27,073 bases of DNA from assembly GCA_003543235.1 (NCBI GenBank), contig DPJA01000031.1, positions 1 to 27,073 of the forward strand. The letters are read 5' to 3'. The position numbers and the translations under genes are program-made. Within the stretch, counting starts at the first letter, position 1, and each line of letters begins with the position of its first letter. Below the pieces are notes generated by a model. It was not told the DNA's origin and did no database searches. It saw nothing but the letters and a program-made list of their open reading frames with translations. Positions 8,060-16,241 of this stretch are shown here, piece after piece. The stretch comes from Lachnospiraceae bacterium (GTDB lineage Bacteria; Bacillota; Clostridia; Lachnospirales; Anaerotignaceae).

Positions 8060-9555
8060 TTTTCCATCCCCAATATTTCATATATTTTTTTCATGTCTAT
8101 ATTATTTCGTACAGTATCCGCCAAAAGATTATACTGACTTTCCTTGTATTTTTCCAAATCAAAACTGTCAATCTCGTTCATATCAATGCCTTTTCTATTG
8201 CAAATTACATCTATTATTCCATCTGCAAAATTTCCTGTGTCAAATATGCCATGTACATATGTGCCAAAAACATTTCCACAGTAGGCACCATCATTTTTTG
8301 CATTTTCTCCATCTGTAATCAATGCAAATCTTGTACCATCAGCAACTGTGGTTTCACCCATATGTATTTCATAACCCTCAAAATTTAGGCCGCTTAGTAA
8401 TGAAAATTCCCCATCAATATTACTAATCACACCTGTCACTCTAGTTCTAGTTTTATCTTTTTCAAAAACAGTTTTTGTTGGCAATAAACCCATTCCCCGC
8501 ATCTTTCCGCCACTCTCAATGCCAAATAGGTCGCTCAACTCTTCTCCAAGCATCTGGTATCCGCCGCAAATTCCCAATATTAGAGTACCCCTCTTTGCCT
8601 GCCTTGTTATTTCTGCCTCAAGGCCTATTTCTCTAAGCCATTTCAAATCTTCCATAGTATTTTTTGTTCCAGGAAGAATAATAAGGTCAGGATTTTTCAA
8701 CTCTTTTCTACTCTTTACATATCTAACAGATATACCGTTTCTATATTCAAGGGCATTAAAGTCTGTAAAATTGCTAAGCTTTGGTAACCTTATAACAACA
8801 ATGTCAATAGCCGCTGTTGTTTCTGTCTTTTCAAGACTTTCACTAAGACTGTCCTCATCATCAATATCAATATTGATGTATGGAATAACCCCAACAACAG
8901 GTATGTTTATCTTTTCCTCAAGCATTTTAAGCCCCGGAAGTAAAATTTCTTTATCTCCTCGGAATTTATTTATTATCACGCCCTTAATTCTGCGTTTTTC
9001 CTCTTCCTCCAGTAACTCAACTGTTCCGTAAAGCTGTGCAAATACACCACCTCTGTCAATGTCCCCTGCAAGCAAAACAGGTGCGTCTGCCATTTTTGCC
9101 ATACCCATATTTACAATATCATCACTTTTAAGGTTTATTTCAGCAGGACTTCCCGCACCCTCAATTACTATTATGTCGTACTCATTTTCAAGACTTTGGT
9201 ATGCCTTCATTATATCTGGTATTAGACTTTTTTTCTGTTTGAAATAATCCACCGCAGCCATGGTAGCCTTAACTTCGCCATTTACAATAACCTGTGAACC
9301 CATGTCTGTAGTAGGCTTTAGCAAAATCGGATTCATATTTACATGTGGCTCTATGCCTGCCGCTTCTGCCTGCATAACCTGTGCCCGACCCATTTCAAGT
9401 CCCTCTCTGGTTATAAATGAATTTAACGCCATGTTCTGGCTTTTAAATGGTGCTACCTTATATCCATCCTGCTTAAACACCCGTAAAAGTCCTGCTACAA
9501 GAAAGCTTTTGCCTGCATTGCTCATAGTTCCCTGTATCATAATTGCTTTCGCCAT
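8056..9555 (-). CDS. cbiP: Cobyric acid synthase (a,c-diamide to hexaamide amidotransferase)
   Basis: A 499-aa glutamine-dependent amidotransferase that amidates the b, d, e and g side chains of adenosylcobyrinate a,c-diamide. The N-terminal ATP-binding domain begins QGTMSNAGKSFLVAGLLRVF, with VIEGAGSPAEINL near 130-142 and LLAGDIDRGG near 161-170. The C-terminal class I glutaminase domain has its nucleophile C330 in LGICGGYQMLG and His435 in GTYVHGIFD. An open frame reaches 9582 inside cobD, but GAGG lies just before the ATG at 9555, so that start is chosen. It ends in an ATGA overlap with cobO. Confidence 0.96.
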   Translation of the reverse strand: MAKAIMIQGTMSNAGKSFLVAGLLRVFKQDGYKVAPFKSQNMALNSFITREGLEMGRAQVMQAEAAGIEPHVNMNPILLKPTTDMGSQVIVNGEVKATMAAVDYFKQKKSLIPDIMKAYQSLENEYDIIVIEGAGSPAEINLKSDDIVNMGMAKMADAPVLLAGDIDRGGVFAQLYGTVELLEEEEKRRIKGVIINKFRGDKEILLPGLKMLEEKINIPVVGVIPYINIDIDDEDSLSESLEKTETTAAIDIVVIRLPKLSNFTDFNALEYRNGISVRYVKSRKELKNPDLIILPGTKNTMEDLKWLREIGLEAEITRQAKRGTLILGICGGYQMLGEELSDLFGIESGGKMRGMGLLPTKTVFEKDKTRTRVTGVISNIDGEFSLLSGLNFEGYEIHMGETTVADGTRFALITDGENAKNDGAYCGNVFGTYVHGIFDTGNFADGIIDVICNRKGIDMNEIDSFDLEKYKESQYNLLADTVRNNIDMKKIYEILGMEK

Positions 9556-9563
9556 AGTATTCC

Positions 9564-10592
9564 TCATTTCAATTTTTTCCATGCCTTAATTAATTTTATA
9601 TTATCTTCATGACCCTTTATTGCAATTCTAAAATAACCTTCTTCAAGGCCCTTGTAATTACTGCAATCTCTTATAATTATTCCACATAAAAGCATCTTAC
9701 GGGCAAAATCTTTTTCTTCTTTAAAAAATATATAATTAGCAGCTGAACCATATATTTTATATGCCAGCAATGATATTTCTCTCAATAAATACTCTTTTTC
9801 TTCCTCAATAATCCTAAGGGTTTTTTCTGCAAAATACATATCCTGTGCAGCGATTACCCCAGCTGCCTGTGCCACTACCGATACACTCCACGGCTGCATA
9901 CACATATACATTTTTCCCAATAGCTTAATATCACTGCATATACCATATCCAAGACGAATACCCGCCATTGCATACATTTTTGTAAAAGCCTTTAATATAA
10001 AAACATTATTTGCAAAACCAATTTCTTTTATGGAAAACCTTTCATTGTGGCTTATAAAGTCATTAAAGCATTCATCAACTACAAGCAAAATATCGTATTC
10101 AAGGCATTTTTCAATTATTTTAAGAAACATCTCAAACTCCACTAACTGCCCCGTGGGATTATTGGGATTACAAATAAAAATAATATCACATTGAGGTGTA
10201 AGCACATCTAAAAACTGTTCATCTATTTTAAAATCATTTTCTTCTTTAAGGTAATAATTAGTTATTTGGCAGTCAACAGCATTCAACGCCTGCCTATATT
10301 CCTGAAACGACGGACATATAACCACAGCATTTTTTGGCTTTTTTGCTATGCACAATACAAAAATCAATTCTGCCGCACCGTTTCCACAAATTATGTTTTC
10401 CTCTGGAATATTCTCTCTTTTGCTTATTGCTTTTTTCAGCTTTGTACAATTTACGTCAGGATAAACGTTTGAATAGTCCACTGCGTTTTTTGCTGCCATA
10501 GCAATATTTTCAGGCATACCCAATGGGTTTATATTTGCAGAAAAATCAAGTTTTCCCTCATTTGTGTATATATCACCACCATGCTTATGCAC
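9564..10592 (-). CDS. cobD: L-threonine-O-3-phosphate decarboxylase
   Basis: A PLP enzyme with the class I aminotransferase fold that makes (R)-1-amino-2-propanol phosphate, the linker attached by CbiB. Motifs are HGGD followed by LDFSANINPLGMP at the N-terminus, ICNPNNPTGQ, VVDECFNDF and the Schiff-base region KAFTKMYAMAGIRLGYG, in which the second Lys is catalytic. The frame can start at a TTG at 10622, but that codon has no ribosome binding site. A GTG at 10592 has AAAGGAGA 8 nt upstream and gives 342 aa beginning just before HGG, like known CobD proteins, so I prefer it. The 57-nt gap to cbiB is the largest inside the operon. Not to be confused with CobD of aerobic bacteria, which equals CbiB. 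Confidence 0.93.
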   Translation of the reverse strand: MHKHGGDIYTNEGKLDFSANINPLGMPENIAMAAKNAVDYSNVYPDVNCTKLKKAISKRENIPEENIICGNGAAELIFVLCIAKKPKNAVVICPSFQEYRQALNAVDCQITNYYLKEENDFKIDEQFLDVLTPQCDIIFICNPNNPTGQLVEFEMFLKIIEKCLEYDILLVVDECFNDFISHNERFSIKEIGFANNVFILKAFTKMYAMAGIRLGYGICSDIKLLGKMYMCMQPWSVSVVAQAAGVIAAQDMYFAEKTLRIIEEEKEYLLREISLLAYKIYGSAANYIFFKEEKDFARKMLLCGIIIRDCSNYKGLEEGYFRIAIKGHEDNIKLIKAWKKLK

Positions 10593-10649
10593 AGCAACAT
10601 CTCCTTTTAACAAATTCTTCAATTAACATTCTGTTTTTATTCTAATTAT

Positions 10650-11606
10650 TCAAAATCCTACACTAACAACCAATATGCCAAACATAGCTAAAAATGCTGT
10701 CCATTCCATAAGCCTGTTTGCACTTACAATATCCTCTATCTTAATTTCTCTAAGACTATCGCCAATAGTTTTCTTCTTGTATAGCTTTCCAAAGTACCAA
10801 GCATCCCCTGCAAGCTGAACCCTTAATGCACCAGCACATACCGCCTCTGTCTGTGCAGAATTTGGGCTGGCATGGTTAAACCTGTCACGCTTAAAAATAT
10901 ACCAGGCATTTTTTCCATCAAGACCAATAATAAATGATGCCACTATCATTAACAACCCCGAAATTCTTGACGGAATAAAATTCAAAACATCATCCAGCTT
11001 TGCAGCTGCAAATCCAAAATATAAGTACTTGTCATTTTTGTAGCCAATCATGCTGTCCATGGTATTAATCGCCTTGTACACATATCCTAGCACACATCCG
11101 CCAATTGCCATATACACAATAGGTGCAATAACTCCATCACTTGTGTTTTCAGCCACAGTTTCCACCGTAGCTTTGGTTATTCCCTCACAGTTAAGGCTTT
11201 GGGTATCTCGCCCCACAATCATACTTACTGCCAACCTTGCCCCGTCAATGTTTTCCTCTTTAAGTTTTGTGTAAACCTTCATACTTTCTGTTTTAAGGGA
11301 CTTCTGTGCAATACATTGCCAACACATAATGCACTGAACCGTAAATTGAAATCCTTTTCCAATCTTTCCCGCAATATATAAAATTCCTATAGACACTACC
11401 GCTGTAATAGAAACAACAAGCAATACTAAAATCAATCCGCCTGTTTTTTCCCACTTGGGCGTTTTAGGAAAAATATTCCTTATTAATTTATCATGGTAGT
11501 TAATAAACCACCCCATAGCACACACAGGATGTGGCAAACCATAGGGGTCGCCCAAAACCATATCCATAAAATATCCAATTATAAGTGGCAATAAAAACCT
11601 ATTCAT
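10650..11606 (-). CDS. cbiB: Adenosylcobinamide-phosphate synthase, membrane protein
   Basis: A 318-aa integral membrane protein that joins adenosylcobyric acid to aminopropanol phosphate. The family N-terminus YFMDMVLGDPYGLPHPVCAM is present, followed by hydrophobic segments, KTESMKVYTKL, SMIVGRDTQSL, TVETVAENTSDGVIAPI and the region SPNSAQTEAVCAGALRVQL. The length is typical. The ATG lies behind GGGAG and overlaps the end of the phosphatase gene by 8 nt. The substrate, aminopropanol phosphate, is made by the next gene, cobD. Confidence 0.95.
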   Translation of the reverse strand: MNRFLLPLIIGYFMDMVLGDPYGLPHPVCAMGWFINYHDKLIRNIFPKTPKWEKTGGLILVLLVVSITAVVSIGILYIAGKIGKGFQFTVQCIMCWQCIAQKSLKTESMKVYTKLKEENIDGARLAVSMIVGRDTQSLNCEGITKATVETVAENTSDGVIAPIVYMAIGGCVLGYVYKAINTMDSMIGYKNDKYLYFGFAAAKLDDVLNFIPSRISGLLMIVASFIIGLDGKNAWYIFKRDRFNHASPNSAQTEAVCAGALRVQLAGDAWYFGKLYKKKTIGDSLREIKIEDIVSANRLMEWTAFLAMFGILVVSVGF

Positions 11607-12150
11607 TAATTTCTCCCGTCACAACAAGCCTTCCAAATTCGTAATTTGTAATAAATCCGCATCCGTTTTTAGATTGAAAATCGTAAAAATTTGTATTTTC
11701 TGTCAACTGGCTTAAAATAGCCATTATACTTCCGCCATGGATAACAAAAGTAATTTTTTCACAGTCTTGTGCCTTTGCTATGCACTTAAAAAAACCAGCT
11801 ACACTTCTTTTTATAAAATCTTCAGGATTTTCTCCTTTAGGAAATGGTATTTTCCCTCCGCTATCAAGCCAACATAAATAATTTTTATTTTCTTTCAGTT
11901 CTTCGTAATTTTTGTATTCAAATTCTCCAAAATTCATTTCTCTTAAATCTTCCTCAATACATATAGGCATATCACCGTAGATAACACGTGCCGTTTGTAA
12001 GCACCGCTTAAGAGGACTTGTAAAAACCATCTCTGCCTTTGGATATTTAATTTTTAACTCTTGACTAATTATATCTTCGTCTGTTGTTCCAACATATCTT
12101 TTTTCTATATTTCCATTTGTTTTAAAATGACGTATAAAAGTAATTTTCAT
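11599..12150 (-). CDS. cobC: Alpha-ribazole phosphatase-like histidine phosphatase
   Basis: A 183-aa member of the phosphoglycerate-mutase-like superfamily, expected to remove the 5' phosphate from alpha-ribazole phosphate or adenosylcobalamin phosphate. It has the phosphohistidine residue H8, R49 in SPLKRCLQTA, an acidic LREMNFGEFE (E71) and the second histidine H138 in VIHGGSIMAIL. Unusually the RHG motif reads RHFKTNGN: the glycine after the catalytic His is Phe. The position between cobU/cobS and cbiB supports a nucleotide-loop role. The ATG follows AAGGAT. The family is certain and the exact substrate is inferred from context. Confidence 0.88.
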   Translation of the reverse strand: MKITFIRHFKTNGNIEKRYVGTTDEDIISQELKIKYPKAEMVFTSPLKRCLQTARVIYGDMPICIEEDLREMNFGEFEYKNYEELKENKNYLCWLDSGGKIPFPKGENPEDFIKRSVAGFFKCIAKAQDCEKITFVIHGGSIMAILSQLTENTNFYDFQSKNGCGFITNYEFGRLVVTGEINE

Positions 12151-12154
12151 AGCT

Positions 12155-12517
12155 TTATCCTTTAATCTTTGTTGGTAACGAGCAAAAAATTCTCGTCACA
12201 GTATCTGCCTTTTTTGCCAACGCTGTACAGCATCTTCCACATTCTTCTCGCCACTGTCTTTCAAAAGAATCCATAGGAACAATACCGTTACCAATTTCAT
12301 CACATATTATAATTTCAGCAGAAATTTTTCGGGTTTCCTCCAATGGAATAAGCCCATCTACCAACCACTGTCTAACAAGCAAATGAAAACCACATACAGC
12401 TCTTTTACCCTCTGGATTTTGTTCGTTGCAAAACAAAATTTCTTCATCATTAAGGTTGAATTTTTTACGAACATATCTAAGCTTTCCTTGATACGCACCA
12501 CCAATTATCAGTTCCAT
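12155..12517 (-). CDS. Short CobU-like paralogue (120 aa), cobinamide kinase/guanylyltransferase family
   Basis: A second, shortened CobU-like protein directly after cobS. The N-terminus has a variant P-loop, IIGGAYQGK (residues 4-12), and the C-terminal half ICDEIGNGIVPMDSFERQWR and GRCCTALAKKADTVTRI matches the end of classical CobU (compare TNEVGMGIVPE and GRVNQRLAAAADEV). The middle is about 50 residues shorter than in CobU, and the segment with the guanylylated histidine is absent. The ATG at 12517 lies one base after the cobS stop and has GGTGGTG as its ribosome binding site; an upstream extension to 12553 only overlaps cobS. A kinase without transferase activity, a partner subunit of CobU, or an evolving remnant are all possible. 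It is an intact frame inside a tight operon, so probably functional. Confidence 0.8.
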   Translation of the reverse strand: MELIIGGAYQGKLRYVRKKFNLNDEEILFCNEQNPEGKRAVCGFHLLVRQWLVDGLIPLEETRKISAEIIICDEIGNGIVPMDSFERQWREECGRCCTALAKKADTVTRIFCSLPTKIKG

Positions 12518-12518
12518 T

Positions 12519-13277
12519 TCACACCACCAATTTATCAACAAATACTGCTGCAATCAATATAATCATTTCGCAAATCTGCAAAAAAAATCCTGCTAAATCT
12601 CCTGTCGCTCCGCCAAATGTTTTAATTGCAAAGTGCTTATAGCAATAATAACTCATAACAGCACCGCATATACAGGAGCATCCAACTATAAAATTTATTT
12701 CTGTCATAATTACGGCTACTGCAAACCCAAACACAATCAAAATTATTTTTACCACATTTTGCTTCGCTCCATCTGCAAAAGCCACCAATAAACCATCTTT
12801 TCGTGCTTTCTGTATTGTTACAGCACCATAACCGCTTAAAATGCGAGAAAGTACAAATCCAACGGCAATTATAATAACATTATTTTCATTTATTTCACTG
12901 CACAATCCAAAATACATAATAAAATAAGTAACTGTCCATATAATGGAAAATGCTCCCACATGAGGGTCTTTCAGTATTTCAAGACGTCTTTCTCGTGATT
13001 CATATGAAGAAATGGCATCGGCAGTATCAATAAATCCGTCAATATGTATTCCTCCAGTTATAAGCACAGGCACAACTGTAAGCATAGCCCCTTTAGCAAT
13101 ATTTCCAAAGGCAAATATATTGCTAAATCTAAAAACGCCAACGAACACCAAGCCAATAAACACACCAACAAAAGGGAAAAAACACATGGCATATTTCATA
13201 TTTTTTTCGTTCCATTGTGTCTGTGGAACTGGTATTTTGGAATACATGGCAAGTGCTATAAATAATGATGAAAACAT
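12519..13277 (-). CDS. cobS: Adenosylcobinamide-GDP ribazoletransferase (cobalamin synthase)
   Basis: A 252-aa polytopic membrane enzyme that joins adenosylcobinamide-GDP with alpha-ribazole or its phosphate to give adenosylcobalamin (phosphate). The metal-binding GGIHIDGFIDTADAISS (about residues 75-91) is followed by RERRLEILKDPHVGAFSII, and GGATGDLAGFFLQICEM lies near the C-terminus, all diagnostic of CobS. The start ATG shares one base with the cobU stop (TAATG), and GAGGAAAAG acts as ribosome binding site. Confidence 0.96.
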   Translation of the reverse strand: MFSSLFIALAMYSKIPVPQTQWNEKNMKYAMCFFPFVGVFIGLVFVGVFRFSNIFAFGNIAKGAMLTVVPVLITGGIHIDGFIDTADAISSYESRERRLEILKDPHVGAFSIIWTVTYFIMYFGLCSEINENNVIIIAVGFVLSRILSGYGAVTIQKARKDGLLVAFADGAKQNVVKIILIVFGFAVAVIMTEINFIVGCSCICGAVMSYYCYKHFAIKTFGGATGDLAGFFLQICEMIILIAAVFVDKLVV

Positions 13278-13798
13278 TACTTTTCCTCTTTTCTTTTGTG
13301 ATATATAGGTATACCATATACCACCTCAATGACCTCGTCTGCAAGCCTTGCCAAATAACCATTAATTCTTCCAAGCAGGGCTATATATTTTACGGTTTCT
13401 TCATCATAAATAATTCCATCACAAGACACCTCATTAGAAACTACAATAAAATTTTCAGCTTTTTTATTAAGTATATCAATGCCTTTAATTATGGCTTCAT
13501 AAGCATTTTCACTTCCTCCGCCATCACCAAAAACCTCGTTTGCAACCAAATTGCTCATACATTCCAAAAGCACAGTTCCTTCATCAATATTAACCAAGGC
13601 AAGATTTCTTTCCGCTTCAATGGTTTCAAATTTTTTATTCAAACGCATATTTCTATGTCGTTCAACTTTTTTTTGACTTTCTGCATCATTAACAGCCATT
13701 GTAGCAATATAATATTTTTTTGTTCCAAAATTCATGGCTAAATTTTCTGCAAATTCAGATTTCCCACTGCCACTTCCACCTATAATCAGGGTAATCAT
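13277..13798 (-). CDS. cobU: Adenosylcobinamide kinase / adenosylcobinamide-phosphate guanylyltransferase
   Basis: A 173-aa bifunctional P-loop enzyme that phosphorylates adenosylcobinamide and adds GMP. It has Walker A GGSGSGKS (7-14), YYIATMA, the region ERHRNMRLNKKFETIEA with the likely guanylylated H48, and LLECMSNLVANE. The normally conserved NEVGxGIVP stretch reads NEVSCDGIIYD (122-132), so the C-terminal part is divergent; the short paralogue two genes downstream retains the canonical version. The ATG immediately follows the cobT stop (TAGATG). Operon order cobT-cobU-cobS fits nucleotide-loop assembly. Confidence 0.93.
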   Translation of the reverse strand: MITLIIGGSGSGKSEFAENLAMNFGTKKYYIATMAVNDAESQKKVERHRNMRLNKKFETIEAERNLALVNIDEGTVLLECMSNLVANEVFGDGGGSENAYEAIIKGIDILNKKAENFIVVSNEVSCDGIIYDEETVKYIALLGRINGYLARLADEVIEVVYGIPIYHKRKEEK

Positions 13799-14896
13799 CT
13801 ATTTTTCTTCCTTTTCAAAATCCTTATAATTTTCTATATCAATTTCCGCAAAGGTGCTCATTTGCCTGTACACTTCCACCGCCATTTTAAGTATCGGCAA
13901 AAATGCAACCGCCCCTGTTCCCTCACCAAGACACATATCGCAATTTATAAACGGGCGTAACCCCATAGCATCTAAAACTGCTTCGCCACATCCCTCTTTA
14001 GATTTATGTGATGCAAATATGTAGTTCTTAACCGTAGGGCAAATACCAACAGCCACCAACGCCGCTATTGATGAAATAAATCCATCAATAACAATAGGAA
14101 TTTTGTGTACCGCACCACCTATAAACAATCCTGTTATACCAGCTATATCATACCCTCCAAGGCTGTAAAGCACATCGAAAGAGTCCTCTTTTTTCCCTTC
14201 GCTTTCAAAAAATCTTTTAACAGCTTTTTCCACTGCCAGTCGTTTTTTGCTAAACCCGTCATCGCATAATCCTGCACCACGCCCAGTGGTTTCTTCTACT
14301 TTCATGCTTAAAAGTACCGTCGCTATTGCACTTGATGGCGTTGTATTTCCAATACCCATTTCACCAGTGGCAACAATATCATACTTTTTGGATTTTAGTT
14401 CGCCAATTATATCAATGCCACACTTAATAGCCTCCATACACTGCTCTTGTGTCATAGCATTTTCTTTAACAATATTCTTTGTTCCCTTGTCAATTTTTCG
14501 GTCACAAAGTATGTACGGCAAAAGTTCTTTATTTTCATATCCATCATTTTTAATGCCAATGTCAATAGGAAAAACATCCACACCAGCAACTTTTGCCATA
14601 ACAGTAACGCTTGTCTTAGCTTTTTCAAAATTTTCGGCCACCAAAGCTGTAACTTCACTGCCTATTTGAGTAACTCCCTCTTCAACAACGCCATGGTCAC
14701 CACACATAATAACCAATGCTGGCTTATTTAAACTCACCTGGTCTGCCCCAACTATTCCACCCAGCTTTATAACTGCTTCTTCCAGTAAACCAAGGCTTTT
14801 CAATGGCTTCGCTATTGCGTCCCATCGCTCTTGTGCCTTTTTCATTTCACTGGGTGATAAAGGTTCAATTTCATTTATATATTCTTCAAGCTTCAT
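13799..14896 (-). CDS. cobT: Nicotinate-nucleotide--dimethylbenzimidazole phosphoribosyltransferase
   Basis: A 365-aa enzyme that makes alpha-ribazole phosphate from a lower-ligand base and nicotinate mononucleotide. Motifs are RWDAIAKPLKSLGLLEE near the start, MCGDHGVVEEGVT, GEMGIGNTTPSSAI (E179) and CLGEGTGAVA, whose E325 corresponds to the catalytic base in known CobT. The frame is open for 79 more codons upstream, but that part overlaps cbiA and does not look like CobT. The ATG at 14896 with GGTG upstream overlaps cbiA by 11 nt and gives the usual length. No lower-ligand synthesis gene (bza or bluB type) is seen nearby, so the base used is unknown. Confidence 0.95.
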   Translation of the reverse strand: MKLEEYINEIEPLSPSEMKKAQERWDAIAKPLKSLGLLEEAVIKLGGIVGADQVSLNKPALVIMCGDHGVVEEGVTQIGSEVTALVAENFEKAKTSVTVMAKVAGVDVFPIDIGIKNDGYENKELLPYILCDRKIDKGTKNIVKENAMTQEQCMEAIKCGIDIIGELKSKKYDIVATGEMGIGNTTPSSAIATVLLSMKVEETTGRGAGLCDDGFSKKRLAVEKAVKRFFESEGKKEDSFDVLYSLGGYDIAGITGLFIGGAVHKIPIVIDGFISSIAALVAVGICPTVKNYIFASHKSKEGCGEAVLDAMGLRPFINCDMCLGEGTGAVAFLPILKMAVEVYRQMSTFAEIDIENYKDFEKEEK

Positions 14897-16241
14897 TATA
14901 TTCACCACATTTTTCCATAAAATTAAAGGTTGCCGCAACGTTGCTGTAAAAACAAAGATGGGGAAAACCTGCAAACACGTTTTCATCAGAATAAACGCAC
15001 TGCCATTTACGATTTCTGTTAGGCTTAACCGCCGTACATGAACTTCCATTTTCGCTGCTGTCCCAATAATGAAATTCATGCCCTTTAATTTCTGTTCCAG
15101 CTTTACCAAAAATAGTATCCATATTAGTTTCAATAGTTATATATCCAAACCTGTTAAGTTTGTCGGTCTTAAATCCATAGCCACTTAAAAATTCCACCAT
15201 AGGGTAGCTTATTCCATCTTCGCCCTCAAGACTTTGCTGAAGATACATGAACCCACCGCACTCTGCAATGCACGGCATTTTTCTGCTAAGGGCATTTTTT
15301 AAACTTTGCATCATAGCTTTGTTTTCACTAAGTCTTTTTGCGAACAGTTCAGGGTATCCACCACCTAAAATAATTCCATTTAAGCCTTCAGGCAGTTCAT
15401 TGTCTTTTAATGGAGAAAAATAAACTATTTCTCCACCCATCTTTTCAATAAGCTTTAAGTTTTCCTTATAATAGAAGCAGAACGCTTCATCTAATGCAAC
15501 ACCTATTCGTACCTTTTTTGTTCCACAAGGTATGGCTATATTTTCAAATTCAATATGTTCTGCTTTGTCCCCAAGGTGTATAATTCCTTCTAAATCCACT
15601 GTTTGGCTTATAGTATTTGCCAGTGTATTCATTTCTTCCTTAAGGCTATCTATCTCGTGTGGCATAATCAACCCTAAGTGACGGCTTTCTAAAGAAATGT
15701 TTTTTAGTTCTGGCACATATCCAACCACACTTATTCCAATTTCATTTTCAATAATCTGTTTTATCTCCGTATACAACATTGATGAAATTCTGTTTAAAAT
15801 AACGCCTTTTATGTAGCTTTCTTTCCTATATTCAACAAATCCTTTTATTTGAGCCACAATAGAAATGCTTGTGCCCTTGCAGTCAACGATAAGTATAACA
15901 GGTGTTTTGGTAGCTCTTGCAACATCATAAGCCGATGCCTTATCACTAATTCCACCAATGCCGTCATAATAGCCCATAACTCCCTCAATAACAGTTATGT
16001 CACTGCCTTGCGAGCCTTCACAAAGCAAGTATTTCACTGTGTTTTCATCACAAAAAAAGGTGTCTAAATTGCCACTTTTTGCTCCTATAACTTTGCTGTG
16101 AAACATAGGGTCAATATAATCCGGTCCACATTTAAAGGCACTAACTTTTTTACCATTGTTTATGAATGCCTGCATAATTCCGCAAGATATAAGGGTTTTA
16201 CCACTTCCGCTTTTAGGAGCAGCAAATAAAATTCTATTCAT
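14886..16241 (-). CDS. cbiA: Cobyrinate a,c-diamide synthase
   Basis: A 451-aa glutamine amidotransferase that amidates the a and c carboxylates of cobyrinate. The N-terminal ATPase has P-loop APKSGSGKT (8-16), FKCGPDYIDPMFH and VIEGVMGYYDG; the C-terminal class I glutaminase carries ILGGGYPELFA and nucleophile C328 in IAECGGFMYLQ. The frame opens at 16262, but GGGGG lies 7 nt before the ATG at 16241, which overlaps the end of the upstream fusion gene by 8 nt. CbiA and CbiP share architecture and act one after the other, before and after adenosylation. Confidence 0.96.
   Translation of the reverse strand: MNRILFAAPKSGSGKTLISCGIMQAFINNGKKVSAFKCGPDYIDPMFHSKVIGAKSGNLDTFFCDENTVKYLLCEGSQGSDITVIEGVMGYYDGIGGISDKASAYDVARATKTPVILIVDCKGTSISIVAQIKGFVEYRKESYIKGVILNRISSMLYTEIKQIIENEIGISVVGYVPELKNISLESRHLGLIMPHEIDSLKEEMNTLANTISQTVDLEGIIHLGDKAEHIEFENIAIPCGTKKVRIGVALDEAFCFYYKENLKLIEKMGGEIVYFSPLKDNELPEGLNGIILGGGYPELFAKRLSENKAMMQSLKNALSRKMPCIAECGGFMYLQQSLEGEDGISYPMVEFLSGYGFKTDKLNRFGYITIETNMDTIFGKAGTEIKGHEFHYWDSSENGSSCTAVKPNRNRKWQCVYSDENVFAGFPHLCFYSNVAATFNFMEKCGEYNEA

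Noticed and set aside
8519..9031. A 170-codon plus-strand Ser-rich frame opposite cbiP
   Set aside because: The Ser/Leu-rich composition is that expected from antisense reading of cbiP; no ribosome binding site was found.
14897..15133. Possible N-terminal extension of CobT by 79 residues
   Set aside because: It overlaps cbiA in another frame, does not resemble CobT, and the ATG at 14896 gives a normal-length protein.
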